DNA of 64,000 nucleotides from an uncultured Clostridia bacterium (GTDB lineage: Bacteria; Bacillota; Clostridia; TANB77; CAG-508): positions 118,815 to 182,814 of the forward strand of contig CAKOVX010000002.1 of the NCBI GenBank assembly GCA_934122155.1, in the 5' to 3' direction. The notes beneath the pieces were generated by a model. It was not told where the DNA came from. It saw nothing but the letters and a program-made list of their open reading frames with translations, and made no database searches. The translations under genes and the position numbers were made by a program. This document shows positions 53,296 through 62,391 of this stretch, in pieces; position 1 is the first letter of the stretch; each line of letters begins with the position of its first letter.

Positions 53296-54675
53296 TTAAC
53301 ATATAGCATCACAGATCTGTGTAAATTTTAGTCCATTTGATGCTTTTAATAAAATTACATCATTTTTATTTATTTTTTTATTTAATATTTCAATTGCCTC
53401 TTGATTTGTATTACATATAAATATATTTTTTATTCCTTTTTCTTCAGCAGATTTGGCAATATTTTTTGATTCATCTCCAACACAGATAAGCATATCAATT
53501 TTATTTTCTGCAACTATATTTCCAACTTTTTCATGTAGTTCTTTGCTGTATTTTCCAAGTTCTAGCATATCTCCCAACACAGCTATTTTTCTTTGGTTTG
53601 GTAATTTTCCTAAATAGTCTAGTGCCGCTTTCATCGAATCATAATTTGCATTATAGCAGTCATTTATAACCATAGCTCCACATTTTGCTTGTTTTATTTC
53701 CATTCTTTTTTTAGTAAGCTCAAAATTTTCTATTCCTTTTAATGCATCCTCAATTGGAATATTAAATATTTTGGCAACACTTAATGCACATAAACTATTT
53801 GATACAAAGTGTTCTCCTCCAACTGGAATATGTACTTTATATGTTTTAGAATCTATAATTGCTTCGCAATCTGTTCCGTTTTCATGAAATACTGCATTTT
53901 TTCCTAAAATCATACTTCCTTCTTGTGTTCCATATGTAATAATATTATATTTGCCTTTTTCTTTTTCATACCATTGATTTAGTAAATCATTATCATAATT
54001 TATTATTAATGTTCCATTTTTGTTTAGTCCTTCAAGAATTTCAAGTTTTGCTTTTAATATATTTTCTCTTGAGCCTAAAAGTCCAATATGTGCTGTTCCA
54101 ATGTTTGTAATAATTGCAACATCTGGCTTTGCAATTCTAGAAAGTAAACTTATTTCTCCAAATGAGTTCATTCCCATTTCAAGTACCATTACTTCTTCAT
54201 CTTTTAAGCTAAGCAAAGTAAGTGGCATGCCTATTTCATTATTATAGTTTCCTTGTGTTTTTAATACCTTATATTTTTGTGAAAGTACACTTGCAACCAT
54301 ATCTTTTGTACTTGTTTTACCAACACTTCCTGTAATTGCAACAACTGGAATATTACATTTGTCTCTTTTATATGCTGCTAGCTTTTGTAAACATTCAACC
54401 GTATTTTCTACTAAAACTATTGTTGCTTCCGGATATTTTTTTAATACTTCATTTGAAATTTCTACATTTTGTAAAATACAAGCTATTGCTCCTTTTTCTA
54501 ATGCTTGTTCATACAAACTGCTCCCATTAAAATTTTCTCCTTGTATTCCTAAATAAATTTCTCCTTTGTTTAAAATTCTTGTATCTTTACACAATTTATC
54601 AAAAAGTAAATTTTCATTACCTTGAATTAATTTTCCATTACATTTTTCTATTATATCTTTAATTGTCAGTTTCAT
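53296..54675 (-). CDS. murF: UDP-MurNAc-tripeptide--D-Ala-D-Ala ligase
   Basis: A 459-residue Mur ligase that adds D-Ala-D-Ala to the UDP-MurNAc precursor in the cytoplasm. The ATP-binding loop AITGSVGKTSTKDMVASVL, the EMGMNSFGEISLLSRIAKPD block, the NALCALSVAK-like region (SNSLCALSVA) and the C-terminal NDCYNANYDSMKAAL are family typical. First gene of the murF-ddl unit. Confidence 0.96.
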   Translation of the reverse strand: MKLTIKDIIEKCNGKLIQGNENLLFDKLCKDTRILNKGEIYLGIQGENFNGSSLYEQALEKGAIACILQNVEISNEVLKKYPEATIVLVENTVECLQKLAAYKRDKCNIPVVAITGSVGKTSTKDMVASVLSQKYKVLKTQGNYNNEIGMPLTLLSLKDEEVMVLEMGMNSFGEISLLSRIAKPDVAIITNIGTAHIGLLGSRENILKAKLEILEGLNKNGTLIINYDNDLLNQWYEKEKGKYNIITYGTQEGSMILGKNAVFHENGTDCEAIIDSKTYKVHIPVGGEHFVSNSLCALSVAKIFNIPIEDALKGIENFELTKKRMEIKQAKCGAMVINDCYNANYDSMKAALDYLGKLPNQRKIAVLGDMLELGKYSKELHEKVGNIVAENKIDMLICVGDESKNIAKSAEEKGIKNIFICNTNQEAIEILNKKINKNDVILLKASNGLKFTQICDAIC

Positions 54676-54747
54676 GTTTATACCTTCTTTTTTATTTTTT
54701 ATTTATTATATTCCAATATATACATTTTTTGCAATAAATTTATACGA

Positions 54748-54784
54748 AAAAAATCGCCTTAGTTTTAAACTAAAGCGATTTTTT
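54748..54784 (-). terminator. Terminator after the SASP gene
   Basis: AAAAAATCGC and GCGATTTTTT pair around an inner TTAGTTT/AAACTAA stem with one mismatch, ending in a T run on the minus strand, just after the SASP stop codon. Confidence 0.8.
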
Positions 54785-54795
54785 GTAAACTACAA

Positions 54796-54963
54796 TTACT
54801 GAGCTGTTCTGTTAGCAATTTCTATTGCTTTTGTAACAATGTTACCACAAGTTTTTGATGGTACATTTCCCCATCCTCCATCTTGTTTTACTTGCTCATA
54901 AACACCAAGCTCTTTTGCAATTTCTTCTCTTAATTTATCAGAAATAAGTCCTTTGTTTGCCAC
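54796..54963 (-). CDS. Alpha/beta-type small acid-soluble spore protein
   Basis: A 55-residue protein (MANKGLISDKLREEIAKELG...) with the second SASP motif as WGNVPSKTCGNIVTKAIEIAN. Alpha/beta SASPs coat forespore DNA and protect it from UV, and are degraded by the Gpr protease on germination. Clostridial members share the GWG-S-CGNLV-KAIE pattern seen here. The GTG start is set by AGGAGG 10 nt upstream. Single-gene unit with its own terminator, next to germination genes. Confidence 0.9.
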   Translation of the reverse strand: MANKGLISDKLREEIAKELGVYEQVKQDGGWGNVPSKTCGNIVTKAIEIANRTAQ

Positions 54964-55121
54964 TTCGAATTTACCTCCTGACAGATTTAATTTTGTGAAA
55001 AATATTTTTTTCTTACTTGATTAACAGGGAGAATCTTTTTAATTCTTTATTACTCATTTATTTTCACATTATTATTATTAACAATTTATTTAAAAATATT
55101 TTTAATATTTTTTCCAATAGT

Positions 55122-56501
55122 TTAATGTGTTAATGTTCCATTTGGTGTATTTGTTATTACTAAAATATCTTGTTCTTCTCCTGTTTTAGCATTTATATAT
55201 ACTAAAAAGTCTGTATCATCAACTTTTCCTTTAAATTCCCAACATAATACTTCACTTTTCCATTCAGTTGGAATTATTGCTAAATTTTCACTTAAAATAT
55301 TTAATTTAGAATTTAGATTTTTCTTTGCTTGTTCTTTGGTAATTTTTACATCTGATATATTTCTTTTTTCATGGCTGTTCAAATACCCAGTTGTTTCAAT
55401 TCCCATTATTTCTCCATTGTCTAAAGCTACTTTTAATTTAATTAAATCTGGATATACAGTTACTCCATCTTGTTCATATGCATAATTTATTGTTACAATT
55501 CCATCCTGTTTTAAATAATATGTTTCTTTCATATTATCAAATCCTCGAGATTTTAAAAATTCCTTTCCTATTTCATCTGCTCGTTCTTGTGTAACACTTT
55601 CTGCCTGAACATCTCTGTTGTAATTCATAAATACTACATGACCACCTTTTTCTGAAATAGATATTACCATGTTTGAATCTGATTCTCCATTTACTTTTGC
55701 ATTAAAATCAAATGTTGGCATGTTAGTATTTTCAGATTTTCCAGTTGAATTTATTTCTTGAACTTTATCTTCCCCTATAAATTTTTTAGCAATTTCTTGT
55801 GCTTTTTGTTCATCTATATTATCTCCTGTTAATCCTCTTTTTTCTTTACTTGTTATATGTTCTGAAAAAGCTCCATCATAAATCAAGCCTGAATATTCAT
55901 GAAAGTTTTGCTCCATATTACTAAAACTGCTTTTAGAAATATTGCTAACTTCTTGTGCAAAGGCAACACTTCCTTTTTTAGTTAATTCTCCCCAGCTAAT
56001 TCTTCCACTTCCTATATCTGCTGATAATTGGTCTAAAGTATTTTTTAATTGTACACTATAATCATGTAATTCTTTTAGATTATCTAAATCATCTTGAGTT
56101 AATTTTTCATTTTTTATATTTTTTCGAGATAAAGAATAGCTATAATCACTTACTTGATTTAAAAATTTTGCGGTGTTTTCAAGTTCTACTGACTCTATTG
56201 GTAGCCTTGATAAATACACTTGTGCTAAATTTGCCTCTTTCCATACGTTTGTCAATGTCTCTGCTCCATGTTCTGATGTGCTTGATATTAGCGATTTTGC
56301 TAAATATGTTTCTACATCTTGTACGTAATTTACTAGCTCATAAAATGCCATATTATATTGATTTTCTGAAGCTTGTCTATAATCTACTTGTTTTTTATAG
56401 ATCCATATTCCCATTGCTATTATTATAGCAAATAAAACTAATACTACACTAAGCATGTGTCTATCTTTTAATCTATTTTTCCAATCTACTAATTTATTCA
56501 T
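55122..56501 (-). CDS. ypeB: Germination protein YpeB
   Basis: A 459-residue membrane-anchored protein required for SleB accumulation in the spore. One N-terminal helix (~17-35) precedes the conserved helical domain (YNMAFYELVNYVQDVETYLAKSL, SRLPIESVELENTAKFLNQVSDYSYSLSRK) and C-terminal PepSY repeats (~225-455; EIAKKFIGEDKVQEI, EIGKEFLKSRGF and KNLNSKLNILSEN). It follows sleB by 17 nt, the classic germination pair. Confidence 0.95.
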   Translation of the reverse strand: MNKLVDWKNRLKDRHMLSVVLVLFAIIIAMGIWIYKKQVDYRQASENQYNMAFYELVNYVQDVETYLAKSLISSTSEHGAETLTNVWKEANLAQVYLSRLPIESVELENTAKFLNQVSDYSYSLSRKNIKNEKLTQDDLDNLKELHDYSVQLKNTLDQLSADIGSGRISWGELTKKGSVAFAQEVSNISKSSFSNMEQNFHEYSGLIYDGAFSEHITSKEKRGLTGDNIDEQKAQEIAKKFIGEDKVQEINSTGKSENTNMPTFDFNAKVNGESDSNMVISISEKGGHVVFMNYNRDVQAESVTQERADEIGKEFLKSRGFDNMKETYYLKQDGIVTINYAYEQDGVTVYPDLIKLKVALDNGEIMGIETTGYLNSHEKRNISDVKITKEQAKKNLNSKLNILSENLAIIPTEWKSEVLCWEFKGKVDDTDFLVYINAKTGEEQDILVITNTPNGTLTH

Positions 56502-56518
56502 TTTTTTATTTTCCTTTC

Positions 56519-56989
56519 TTATTTACAAAATCTATGTTTTCCAATAGTTTTTATAAGCGGTCTTGACCATATCCACTTATTTGTAGCAGTAGCAGGATTA
56601 AAATAATACACGGCTCCATCAGTTGGGTCCCAGCCGTTCATTGCATCTCTTGCTGCTTTCATTACAGTTGCTTCATCTTCCATTGCTTTATTTATTTGTC
56701 CATCAGATACTGCTGTAAAGGCACCAGATTGATAAATTACCCCTGCAATTGTATTTGGAAATCTTGAATCTTTTACTCTGTTTAATATAACTGCTCCAAT
56801 TGCCACTTGCCCTTCATAGGGTTCTCCTCTTGCTTCACCATTTATTGCTCTTGCAAGAAGTTGTATGTCTGAACTGCTCCCACTGTTTGCTGCATGTACC
56901 TCTTCCTGAGGTAATATACTTATTAAACAAGAAATTAGTACAACTAAAATTAAGACTAAAGTAAAAATTAAAATTATTTTTTTTATCAT
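56519..56989 (-). CDS. sleB: Spore cortex-lytic enzyme SleB (catalytic domain only)
   Basis: A 156-residue exported SleB: a hydrophobic signal (~4-26), then the lytic transglycosylase domain with LLARAINGEARGEPYEGQVAIGAVILNR (the first Glu in this motif is the catalytic candidate), TIAGVIYQSGAFTAVSDG and AVYYFNPATATNKWIWSR. B. subtilis SleB has an extra N-terminal peptidoglycan-binding domain that is missing here. It degrades cortex during germination and is paired with ypeB. Confidence 0.94.
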   Translation of the reverse strand: MIKKIILIFTLVLILVVLISCLISILPQEEVHAANSGSSSDIQLLARAINGEARGEPYEGQVAIGAVILNRVKDSRFPNTIAGVIYQSGAFTAVSDGQINKAMEDEATVMKAARDAMNGWDPTDGAVYYFNPATATNKWIWSRPLIKTIGKHRFCK

Positions 56990-57017
56990 AATAAACTCCT
57001 ATATTTTTTGTTATTGG

Positions 57018-57048
57018 TATTTTGCACATTTTTTTGTAAATTTATTCA
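57018..57048 (-). promoter_or_regulatory. Candidate sigma-G promoter for sleB-ypeB
   Basis: On the minus strand, TGAATA (57048-57043) is identical to the sigma-G -35 consensus, and CAAAATA (57024-57018), 18 bp downstream, matches five of seven positions of CATACTA. Sigma-G control is known for sleB-ypeB in Bacillus. Confidence 0.5.
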
Positions 57049-57073
57049 ATTCTTTATTATATAGAAAAAAACT

Positions 57074-57102
57074 TTGTAATTTTATATAATATATGATACA
57101 AT
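57074..57102 (+). promoter_or_regulatory. Sigma-A promoter for the glycosyltransferase gene
   Basis: TTGTAA (57074-57079) and TACAAT (57097-57102) are 17 bp apart and lie 34 nt before the ATG. Confidence 0.6.
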
Positions 57103-57136
57103 TTGTGCAAATAAATAAAAGGAGAAAATATTTTTT

Positions 57137-58264
57137 ATGAAAAATATATTAATTTTTTATGCATCTTATGGTGGTGGGCATTTATCAGCTGCAAAGTCTG
57201 TTCAAAAGTATATATCCGAAAATTATAAAGATATAACTGTTGAAATGGTTGATTGTATGAAATGCATAAATAAACCTTTAGAAAAAGTAACAACTGGTGC
57301 ATATAGAGAAATGGCAAAAAAGGCACCAAAGTTGTGGGGAAAGGTTTATTTTGATTCTGAAAAAAAAGGACTAATTTCTGAAATAAGTAAAGATAGTAAT
57401 AAGTTAATGGCAAAAAAGCTATGTAAATTGATTAATGAAATCAACCCTGATTTAATTATTTCTACACATCCTTTTAGCAGTCAAATGGTAAGTTATTTAA
57501 AAGGTAAAGGCAAAATTGATTGTGAAATAGCTACTATTTTAACTGATTTTGCTATTCATAAACAATGGCTTATAGGTAGTGAGTATACAAATAATTTTTT
57601 TGTTTCAAATGATAATATGAAAGAAGATATGATTGAACTTGGAATAAGTGAAAACAAAATTCATGTTACCGGAATTCCAATGTCTGATAGATTTTTTGAA
57701 AACTTTGATAAAGAAAAAATTTATGAAATGTTTGAACTAAACCCTAATCAAAAAGTAATATTATTCTTTGGTGGTGGTGAGTTTGGCCTAGGAAAAGATA
57801 GAACTGTTCAAATATTAGAGTGTTTTATTAAAAAACTTACTAATTTTCAAATTATTGCAGTTGCTGGTAAAAATGAAAAAATGAAAGAAGCTTTTGAAAA
57901 ATTGGTTCAAAATAATCAAGCTAAAGATAGAGTAAAAGTTCTTGGATTTACTGATAAGGTACCAGAGATTATGAGCATAGCTTGTTTAGTAGTAAGTAAG
58001 CCTGGCGGTCTTACTACAACTGAAACTTTAGCTTCAGGTTTACCTATGATTATAATAAACCCTATACCCGGCCAAGAGGAAGAAAATGCTGAGTTTTTAG
58101 AGTCAAAAGGTGCTGGTGTTTGGATTAAGGCAGATGACAACCCAGATGATATTATTAGTGCTGTATTTGAAAATGAAAACAAACTTGTTGAAATGAGAGA
58201 AAGTGCAATTAAACTCGCTAAAAAGAATTCTACCAAAGAAATTTGTGATATATTATTAAAATAA
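57137..58264 (+). CDS. MurG/UgtP-like GT28 glycosyltransferase (glycolipid synthesis)
   Basis: A 375-residue GT-B enzyme of the processive diacylglycerol glucosyltransferase/MGDG synthase group. The N-terminal ILIFYASYGGGHLSAAKSV, the PDLIISTHPF motif, the VTGIPMSDRF linker and the C-terminal nucleotide-sugar site SKPGGLTTTETLASGLPMIIINPIPGQEEENAEFL are all present. It probably transfers UDP-glucose or UDP-galactose to diacylglycerol, giving membrane glycolipids. Single-gene plus-strand unit between sleB and a convergent membrane protein gene. Confidence 0.9.
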   Translation: MKNILIFYASYGGGHLSAAKSVQKYISENYKDITVEMVDCMKCINKPLEKVTTGAYREMAKKAPKLWGKVYFDSEKKGLISEISKDSNKLMAKKLCKLINEINPDLIISTHPFSSQMVSYLKGKGKIDCEIATILTDFAIHKQWLIGSEYTNNFFVSNDNMKEDMIELGISENKIHVTGIPMSDRFFENFDKEKIYEMFELNPNQKVILFFGGGEFGLGKDRTVQILECFIKKLTNFQIIAVAGKNEKMKEAFEKLVQNNQAKDRVKVLGFTDKVPEIMSIACLVVSKPGGLTTTETLASGLPMIIINPIPGQEEENAEFLESKGAGVWIKADDNPDDIISAVFENENKLVEMRESAIKLAKKNSTKEICDILLK

Positions 58265-58269
58265 AAATT

Positions 58270-58303
58270 AAAAATGTTCCGTAATTTTTTACGGAACATT
58301 TTT
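58270..58303. terminator. Bidirectional terminator
   Basis: AAAAATGTTCCGTAA and TTACGGAACATTTTT form a perfect 15-bp stem with a 4-nt loop, flanked by A and T runs, between the glycosyltransferase and DUF4870 genes. Confidence 0.85.
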
Positions 58304-58305
58304 AA

Positions 58306-58629
58306 TTACTCATTGATTTTTTTATCAAATAAAGACATTGCAATTTTTCCAACTATTGGTAACTCTGGATCTTCTCCCTTATTAACTTTTACAATTCCAA
58401 TAATTACAAGAGCTACGTATAATCCATATACAATTGTTGAGAAAAATGGAATATATACTGGAATGAATCTATAAATCATGTATATTACCATATATCCTAT
58501 ACCTATAACAATAGCTTGTGCTGCATGAATTTTTGTGTTTCTTTCATTGTCTTTTATACCATATAGTACAACAAGACCTCCAATCCATGTAAATATATAA
58601 GCTAAAATTCCTTTTCCCTTTTCTGACAT
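58306..58629 (-). CDS. DUF4870-like small membrane protein
   Basis: A 107-residue protein with three hydrophobic segments. The N-terminal KGKGILAYIFTWIGGLVVLYGIKDNERNTKIHAAQAIVIG pattern, with a conserved His-Ala-Gln-Gln/Ala helix, fits DUF4870/Tic20-like proteins. Function unknown. It has its own good sigma-A promoter. Confidence 0.78.
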   Translation of the reverse strand: MSEKGKGILAYIFTWIGGLVVLYGIKDNERNTKIHAAQAIVIGIGYMVIYMIYRFIPVYIPFFSTIVYGLYVALVIIGIVKVNKGEDPELPIVGKIAMSLFDKKINE

Positions 58630-58662
58630 ACTTTCATCTCCCTTCCCTATTTTTCATTTATA

Positions 58663-58691
58663 TGTATATCAATAAAGTCGAAAAAAGTCAA
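58663..58691 (-). promoter_or_regulatory. Sigma-A promoter for the DUF4870 gene
   Basis: On the minus strand, TTGACT (58691-58686) and TATACA (58668-58663) are 17 bp apart; GGGAAGGGAG before the start codon follows. Confidence 0.65.
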
Positions 58692-58699
58692 TAAATTTT

Positions 58700-59299
58700 T
58701 TATAATTCTCTTCTTCCTTCTAAAGCTTTACTTAGAGTAACTTCATCTGTGTATTCTAAATCTCCACCTACTGGAATTCCGTGCGCTATTCTTGTTACTT
58801 TTATACCAAGAGGTTTTACAAGTTTTGATATATACATTGCTGTTGCTTCCCCTTCAACTCTTGGATTTGTAGCTAAAATTATTTCTTTAACTTGTCCTTC
58901 CATTAAACGTGAAAGCAATTCTTTTAATTTTATATCATCTGGCCCTACACCATTCATTGGAGATATGCTTCCATGTAATACATGATAAACACCCTTGAAC
59001 TCATGAGTTCTTTCCATTGCCACAACATCTCTTACATCTTCAACAACACAAATAATAGAATGGTCTCTATTTTGATTGCCACATATTGGGCAAGGGTCGG
59101 TATCTGTAATATTATAGCATTGTGAACAATATTTTAAATTCTTTTTTGCATCTTGTATTGCTGTTATAAATTCATTAGTTTCTTCTTCACTTGCATCTAA
59201 TATATGAAAAGCAAGTCTTGCTGCTGTTTTATTTCCAATGCTAGGTAGTTTTTCAAATGCTTCAATTAATTTTTCTATTGATGGTGAATAATATGACAT
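58700..59299 (-). CDS. recR: Recombination mediator protein RecR
   Basis: A 199-residue RecR that, with RecO, loads RecA in gap repair. The N-terminal helix-hairpin-helix (EKLPSIGNKTAARLAFHIL), a four-Cys zinc motif (CSQCYNITDTDPCPIC), the Toprim domain (IICVVEDVRDVVAMERT) and the Walker B-like GIPVGGDLEYTDEVTL are complete. It starts right after the ebfC stop codon. Last gene of the dnaX-ebfC-recR operon. Confidence 0.97.
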   Translation of the reverse strand: MSYYSPSIEKLIEAFEKLPSIGNKTAARLAFHILDASEEETNEFITAIQDAKKNLKYCSQCYNITDTDPCPICGNQNRDHSIICVVEDVRDVVAMERTHEFKGVYHVLHGSISPMNGVGPDDIKLKELLSRLMEGQVKEIILATNPRVEGEATAMYISKLVKPLGIKVTRIAHGIPVGGDLEYTDEVTLSKALEGRREL

Positions 59300-59300
59300 A

Positions 59301-59642
59301 TTACATTAACCCCGGAATATTATATTTTCCAAGCTCTTGTGCTTGTGCGCTATCTACTTTTCTTAGAGCTTCATTTACACAGCTTAATATTAAATCTTGT
59401 AACATTTCTACATCTTCTGGGTCAACAGCTTCTTTTTGAATTTTAATTTCTTTTATTTCTTTGCTACCAGATACTTTTACATATACTGCTCCACCGCCTA
59501 CACTTGCATCAAATTCTTTATTTGCAAGTTCTGTTTGTGATTTTTCCATATCTGCTTGCATTTTTTTTGCTTCTTTCATTAATTGGTTGATGTTCATTCC
59601 ACCAAATCCACCCATTCCTCCTGGGAAACCTCTTTTTGACAT
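59301..59642 (-). CDS. ebfC: YbaB/EbfC family nucleoid-associated protein
   Basis: A 113-residue small DNA-binding dimer protein, always found between dnaX and recR. The Gly-rich N-terminus (GGMGGFGGMNINQLMKEAKKMQ) and the KIQKEAVDPEDVEMLQDLIL segment are typical. Confidence 0.95.
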   Translation of the reverse strand: MSKRGFPGGMGGFGGMNINQLMKEAKKMQADMEKSQTELANKEFDASVGGGAVYVKVSGSKEIKEIKIQKEAVDPEDVEMLQDLILSCVNEALRKVDSAQAQELGKYNIPGLM

Positions 59643-59654
59643 TGTAATACACTC

Positions 59655-61253
59655 CTATTCTTCTATAATATTTACAGGAATATCTAATTCCTCTTTTATT
59701 GTATCTTCTGAACTTTTTTGTTTAGATTTTTGTGCTAAAATAGCATCTTGGCAGTCTAGTAATTTGATTCTCATTTCTTTGCCACATTCAATTGAAACAA
59801 GTCTTGTTAACTCTTGTATATTTTCTGGTCTTTCCATAATGCTTTTTACAAATGGTGTTAAACCATTTTGAAATACTATTCCAACTGTCATATCATTTAA
59901 CATTGTTGCAACTGTATTTATTAAGTTACTTGCTAAAAGCATTTTTCTATCTTGTTTTAATTGTTCAATTATTTTATTCCAAAATGGTAGTTTTTCTATA
60001 TTCAAGTTTGAAACCTGCTCAATGTGTACTTTTCCTACTGGTTTGTCAAATTTTTTTTCTTGTTTTGATTCTGTATTTTGTTGAACCTCTACTTTAAAAT
60101 TTCCTGAATTTATTTTGTTTTCCAAGTTATTTAATCTTGCTGTTATATCTTCAAGTCCTGATATATTTACACTTTCTTGTGGACTGCAAAGTTTAATCAT
60201 TTCCACTTCAAATAATACTGTTTTTTGTGAAGACCATTTCATATTATTTTCAAGTTCTGATAAAGCATATATTATTTGTAATAGCCTTTCTTTTGAAATT
60301 TGCTTTGAAATTTCATCCATTTGTTTTAATTCATCTTGGCTATATATTTCAAGTTTTCCACCTGTTTTATATACTAACATATCTTTAGCATATTTAATAA
60401 TTTCCCATAATAAGTTATTTAGCTCTTTTCCTTGATTAGTAATGTCTTCAATTGTTTTTAATATATCTTCTACTTTGTATTCAGCTATTGCTTTCATAAT
60501 TTGTGATATAAATGTTAGTTTTGGAATTCCAACTAAATCTTTAACTAAATTTTCATCAATTTTATCATTTCCCTCTTGAATGCATCTTTCAAGAATACTT
60601 AGGGCATCTCTCATTGCGCCATCTGCTAAAACAGATATTATTTTTAATGCTTCTTTTGTAATTTCTATATTACTTTCTTTACATACATACTCAAGTCTTT
60701 TGCTAATGTCATCATTTGATATTTTTTTAAAATCAAAACGTTGGCATCTTGAAAGTATTGTTGCTGGTAATTTTTGAGGTTCTGTTGTTGCTAATATAAA
60801 TTTAACATGTGCTGGTGGTTCTTCTAATGTTTTTAAGAGTGCATTAAAAGCTCCTGTTGAAAGCATGTGAACCTCGTCTATAATATATACTCTATATTTT
60901 GCAAGTGTTGGCAAAAAATTAACTTCATCACGAATTGCTCTGATGTCGTCTACACTGTTATTTGAAGCAGCATCCATTTCAACAATATCTGTTAAAGAAC
61001 CTGATAATGCAGCTTTGCAAATTTCACATTCATTACATGGCTCTCCATCTTGAGGATTTAAACAGTTTACAGCTCTTGCTAAAATTTTAGCAGTAGTAGT
61101 TTTTCCAGTACCTCTAGTACCATTTAATAAATATGCATGACCAACTCTACCAGACGTAATTTGATTTCTTAATGTCTTAGTAATAGCTTCTTGACCAACC
61201 ATATCTGAAAATTTTAGTGGCCTAAATTTTCTATACAAAGCCGTATATGCCAT
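59655..61253 (-). CDS. dnaX: DNA polymerase III subunit gamma/tau
   Basis: A 532-residue clamp-loader ATPase. YRKFRPLKFSDMVGQEAITKTL opens the AAA+ domain, with Walker A NGTRGTGKTTTAKILARAVNC, a zinc motif (CNECEICKAA), Walker B VYIIDEVHMLSTGAFNALLKTLEEPP and sensor 1 TTEPQKLPATILSRCQRFDF. The C-terminal part (~380-532) is the variable tau region. First gene of the operon; the SRP RNA gene lies just upstream. Confidence 0.97.
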   Translation of the reverse strand: MAYTALYRKFRPLKFSDMVGQEAITKTLRNQITSGRVGHAYLLNGTRGTGKTTTAKILARAVNCLNPQDGEPCNECEICKAALSGSLTDIVEMDAASNNSVDDIRAIRDEVNFLPTLAKYRVYIIDEVHMLSTGAFNALLKTLEEPPAHVKFILATTEPQKLPATILSRCQRFDFKKISNDDISKRLEYVCKESNIEITKEALKIISVLADGAMRDALSILERCIQEGNDKIDENLVKDLVGIPKLTFISQIMKAIAEYKVEDILKTIEDITNQGKELNNLLWEIIKYAKDMLVYKTGGKLEIYSQDELKQMDEISKQISKERLLQIIYALSELENNMKWSSQKTVLFEVEMIKLCSPQESVNISGLEDITARLNNLENKINSGNFKVEVQQNTESKQEKKFDKPVGKVHIEQVSNLNIEKLPFWNKIIEQLKQDRKMLLASNLINTVATMLNDMTVGIVFQNGLTPFVKSIMERPENIQELTRLVSIECGKEMRIKLLDCQDAILAQKSKQKSSEDTIKEELDIPVNIIEE

Positions 61254-61311
61254 ACTTTTATCACCTTTTCTTTAATAAATAAATGATATGAAAATTTAGA
61301 GCACTAGTCAC

Positions 61312-61409
61312 TCTATGGAGAATAATTCCACACAAAAGTATCTACTTATTGCTGCTTCCTTCCGGATCTGACAAGGTTCATAGGCTTTTATTGGTTTATT
61401 CTCCATACA
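61312..61409 (-). ncRNA. ffs: Bacterial small signal recognition particle RNA (scRNA)
   Basis: The minus strand contains the conserved SRP apical domain GTCAGATCCGGAAGG followed by AAGCAGCAATAAG, the Ffh-binding hairpin with GGAA tetraloop. The 5' end ATGGAGAATAA pairs with TTATTCTCCAT at the 3' end, giving a rod of about 98 nt without an Alu domain. It lies between dnaX and a membrane protein gene, near tadA, as in Bacillus. Exact ends are estimated to within a few bases. Confidence 0.93.
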
Positions 61410-61474
61410 ATGACTATGCTTTAATTTAATCATATCATTTGCATTATATACTTTTTTAGTTGAAATAGCAAGTA

Positions 61475-62218
61475 CTATTTTACTCTTTTGAAAATTATAT
61501 TACTTGTATCATTTATTTCTAAATAACAATTTTTATCTTCTCCAAATTCACTAGTTGGAAGATTTAATTCTATATTAGACTTATATTTAGCTTTTGTTGT
61601 TTCTATTGTAAAATCAAAAGAAACTTTAAACTTTATTTGTTCATAATTAGTTTCAATTTTTTCTAGTAAGCTAGCATTATGCTCAATTTGTTGGTCTTTA
61701 TCAGAACTATATTCCCCTATGTCTGTATTACTTATACGAAATACTACTGTTCCACCCTTGCTACCTATTTCTAAATTAGTTGAACTACTTTGGCTTGCAC
61801 CTCTAAATTCTAATTTTTCTTTAATCTCAAATTGATCGTCATATGCAAAAAGTCTACCTGCCTCGCTATTAGGCATATATGCTTTTATACTTCCTTTTTG
61901 AGGCTCTTCAACTATATTTATATTGTCTATTTTAACTGATTTTATAAGTAAATTCTGTGAGTTTTCTGCATTTTGGTCAATGTAAAAATGAATATCATTA
62001 TTTTGAAAAATATTAAAATCCCATTTTTTATCACTTTCGTCTTTCTCTACACCCTCAACTGTTCCAACTACTATGATTTTTGAGAGTTTAAAAGGCATAT
62101 TTGTTTCTCCTTCAACCTCGTATTTTATCATTAGTATAGCTACCACTATAAGAACTAAGCATATTATTGAGATTGCAATAATCAATTTTATCATTTGTTT
62201 TCTACTCTCTGTAAACAT
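61475..62218 (-). CDS. Unknown membrane-anchored extracytoplasmic protein
   Basis: A 247-residue protein with one N-terminal membrane helix (~10-28, IKLIIAISIICLVLIVVAILMI). The rest is a beta-rich polar domain predicted outside, with recurring IxVxxV strands (KIIVVGTVEGVEKDESDKKW; LLIKSVKIDNINIVEEPQKG). No family is recognised. It is inserted between SRP RNA and tRNA-Ser, where Bacillus has no gene, and is probably an independent transcript. Confidence 0.75.
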   Translation of the reverse strand: MFTESRKQMIKLIIAISIICLVLIVVAILMIKYEVEGETNMPFKLSKIIVVGTVEGVEKDESDKKWDFNIFQNNDIHFYIDQNAENSQNLLIKSVKIDNINIVEEPQKGSIKAYMPNSEAGRLFAYDDQFEIKEKLEFRGASQSSSTNLEIGSKGGTVVFRISNTDIGEYSSDKDQQIEHNASLLEKIETNYEQIKFKVSFDFTIETTKAKYKSNIELNLPTSEFGEDKNCYLEINDTSNIIFKRVK

Positions 62219-62257
62219 ATTTCTCTCCTTTTTCAGTTAAGTAACACATTTTAGTTA

Positions 62258-62350
62258 TGGCGGAGCAGGTGGGATTCGAACCCACGTGGCGCTTTAACAC
62301 GCCTAATTGATTTCGAATCAACCTCGTTATGACCACTTCGATACTGCTCC
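62258..62350 (-). tRNA. tRNA-Ser (anticodon CGA)
   Basis: A 93-nt type II tRNA with long variable arm. The acceptor stem GGAGCAG/CTGCTCC, discriminator G and encoded CCA are intact. The anticodon loop TTCGAAA gives CGA, reading UCG. The T arm is GTGGGTTCGAATCCCAC. Confidence 0.95.
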
Positions 62351-62391
62351 ATTATATATTTAACAAATTTAAGCCTCTTGAAATTATATAG

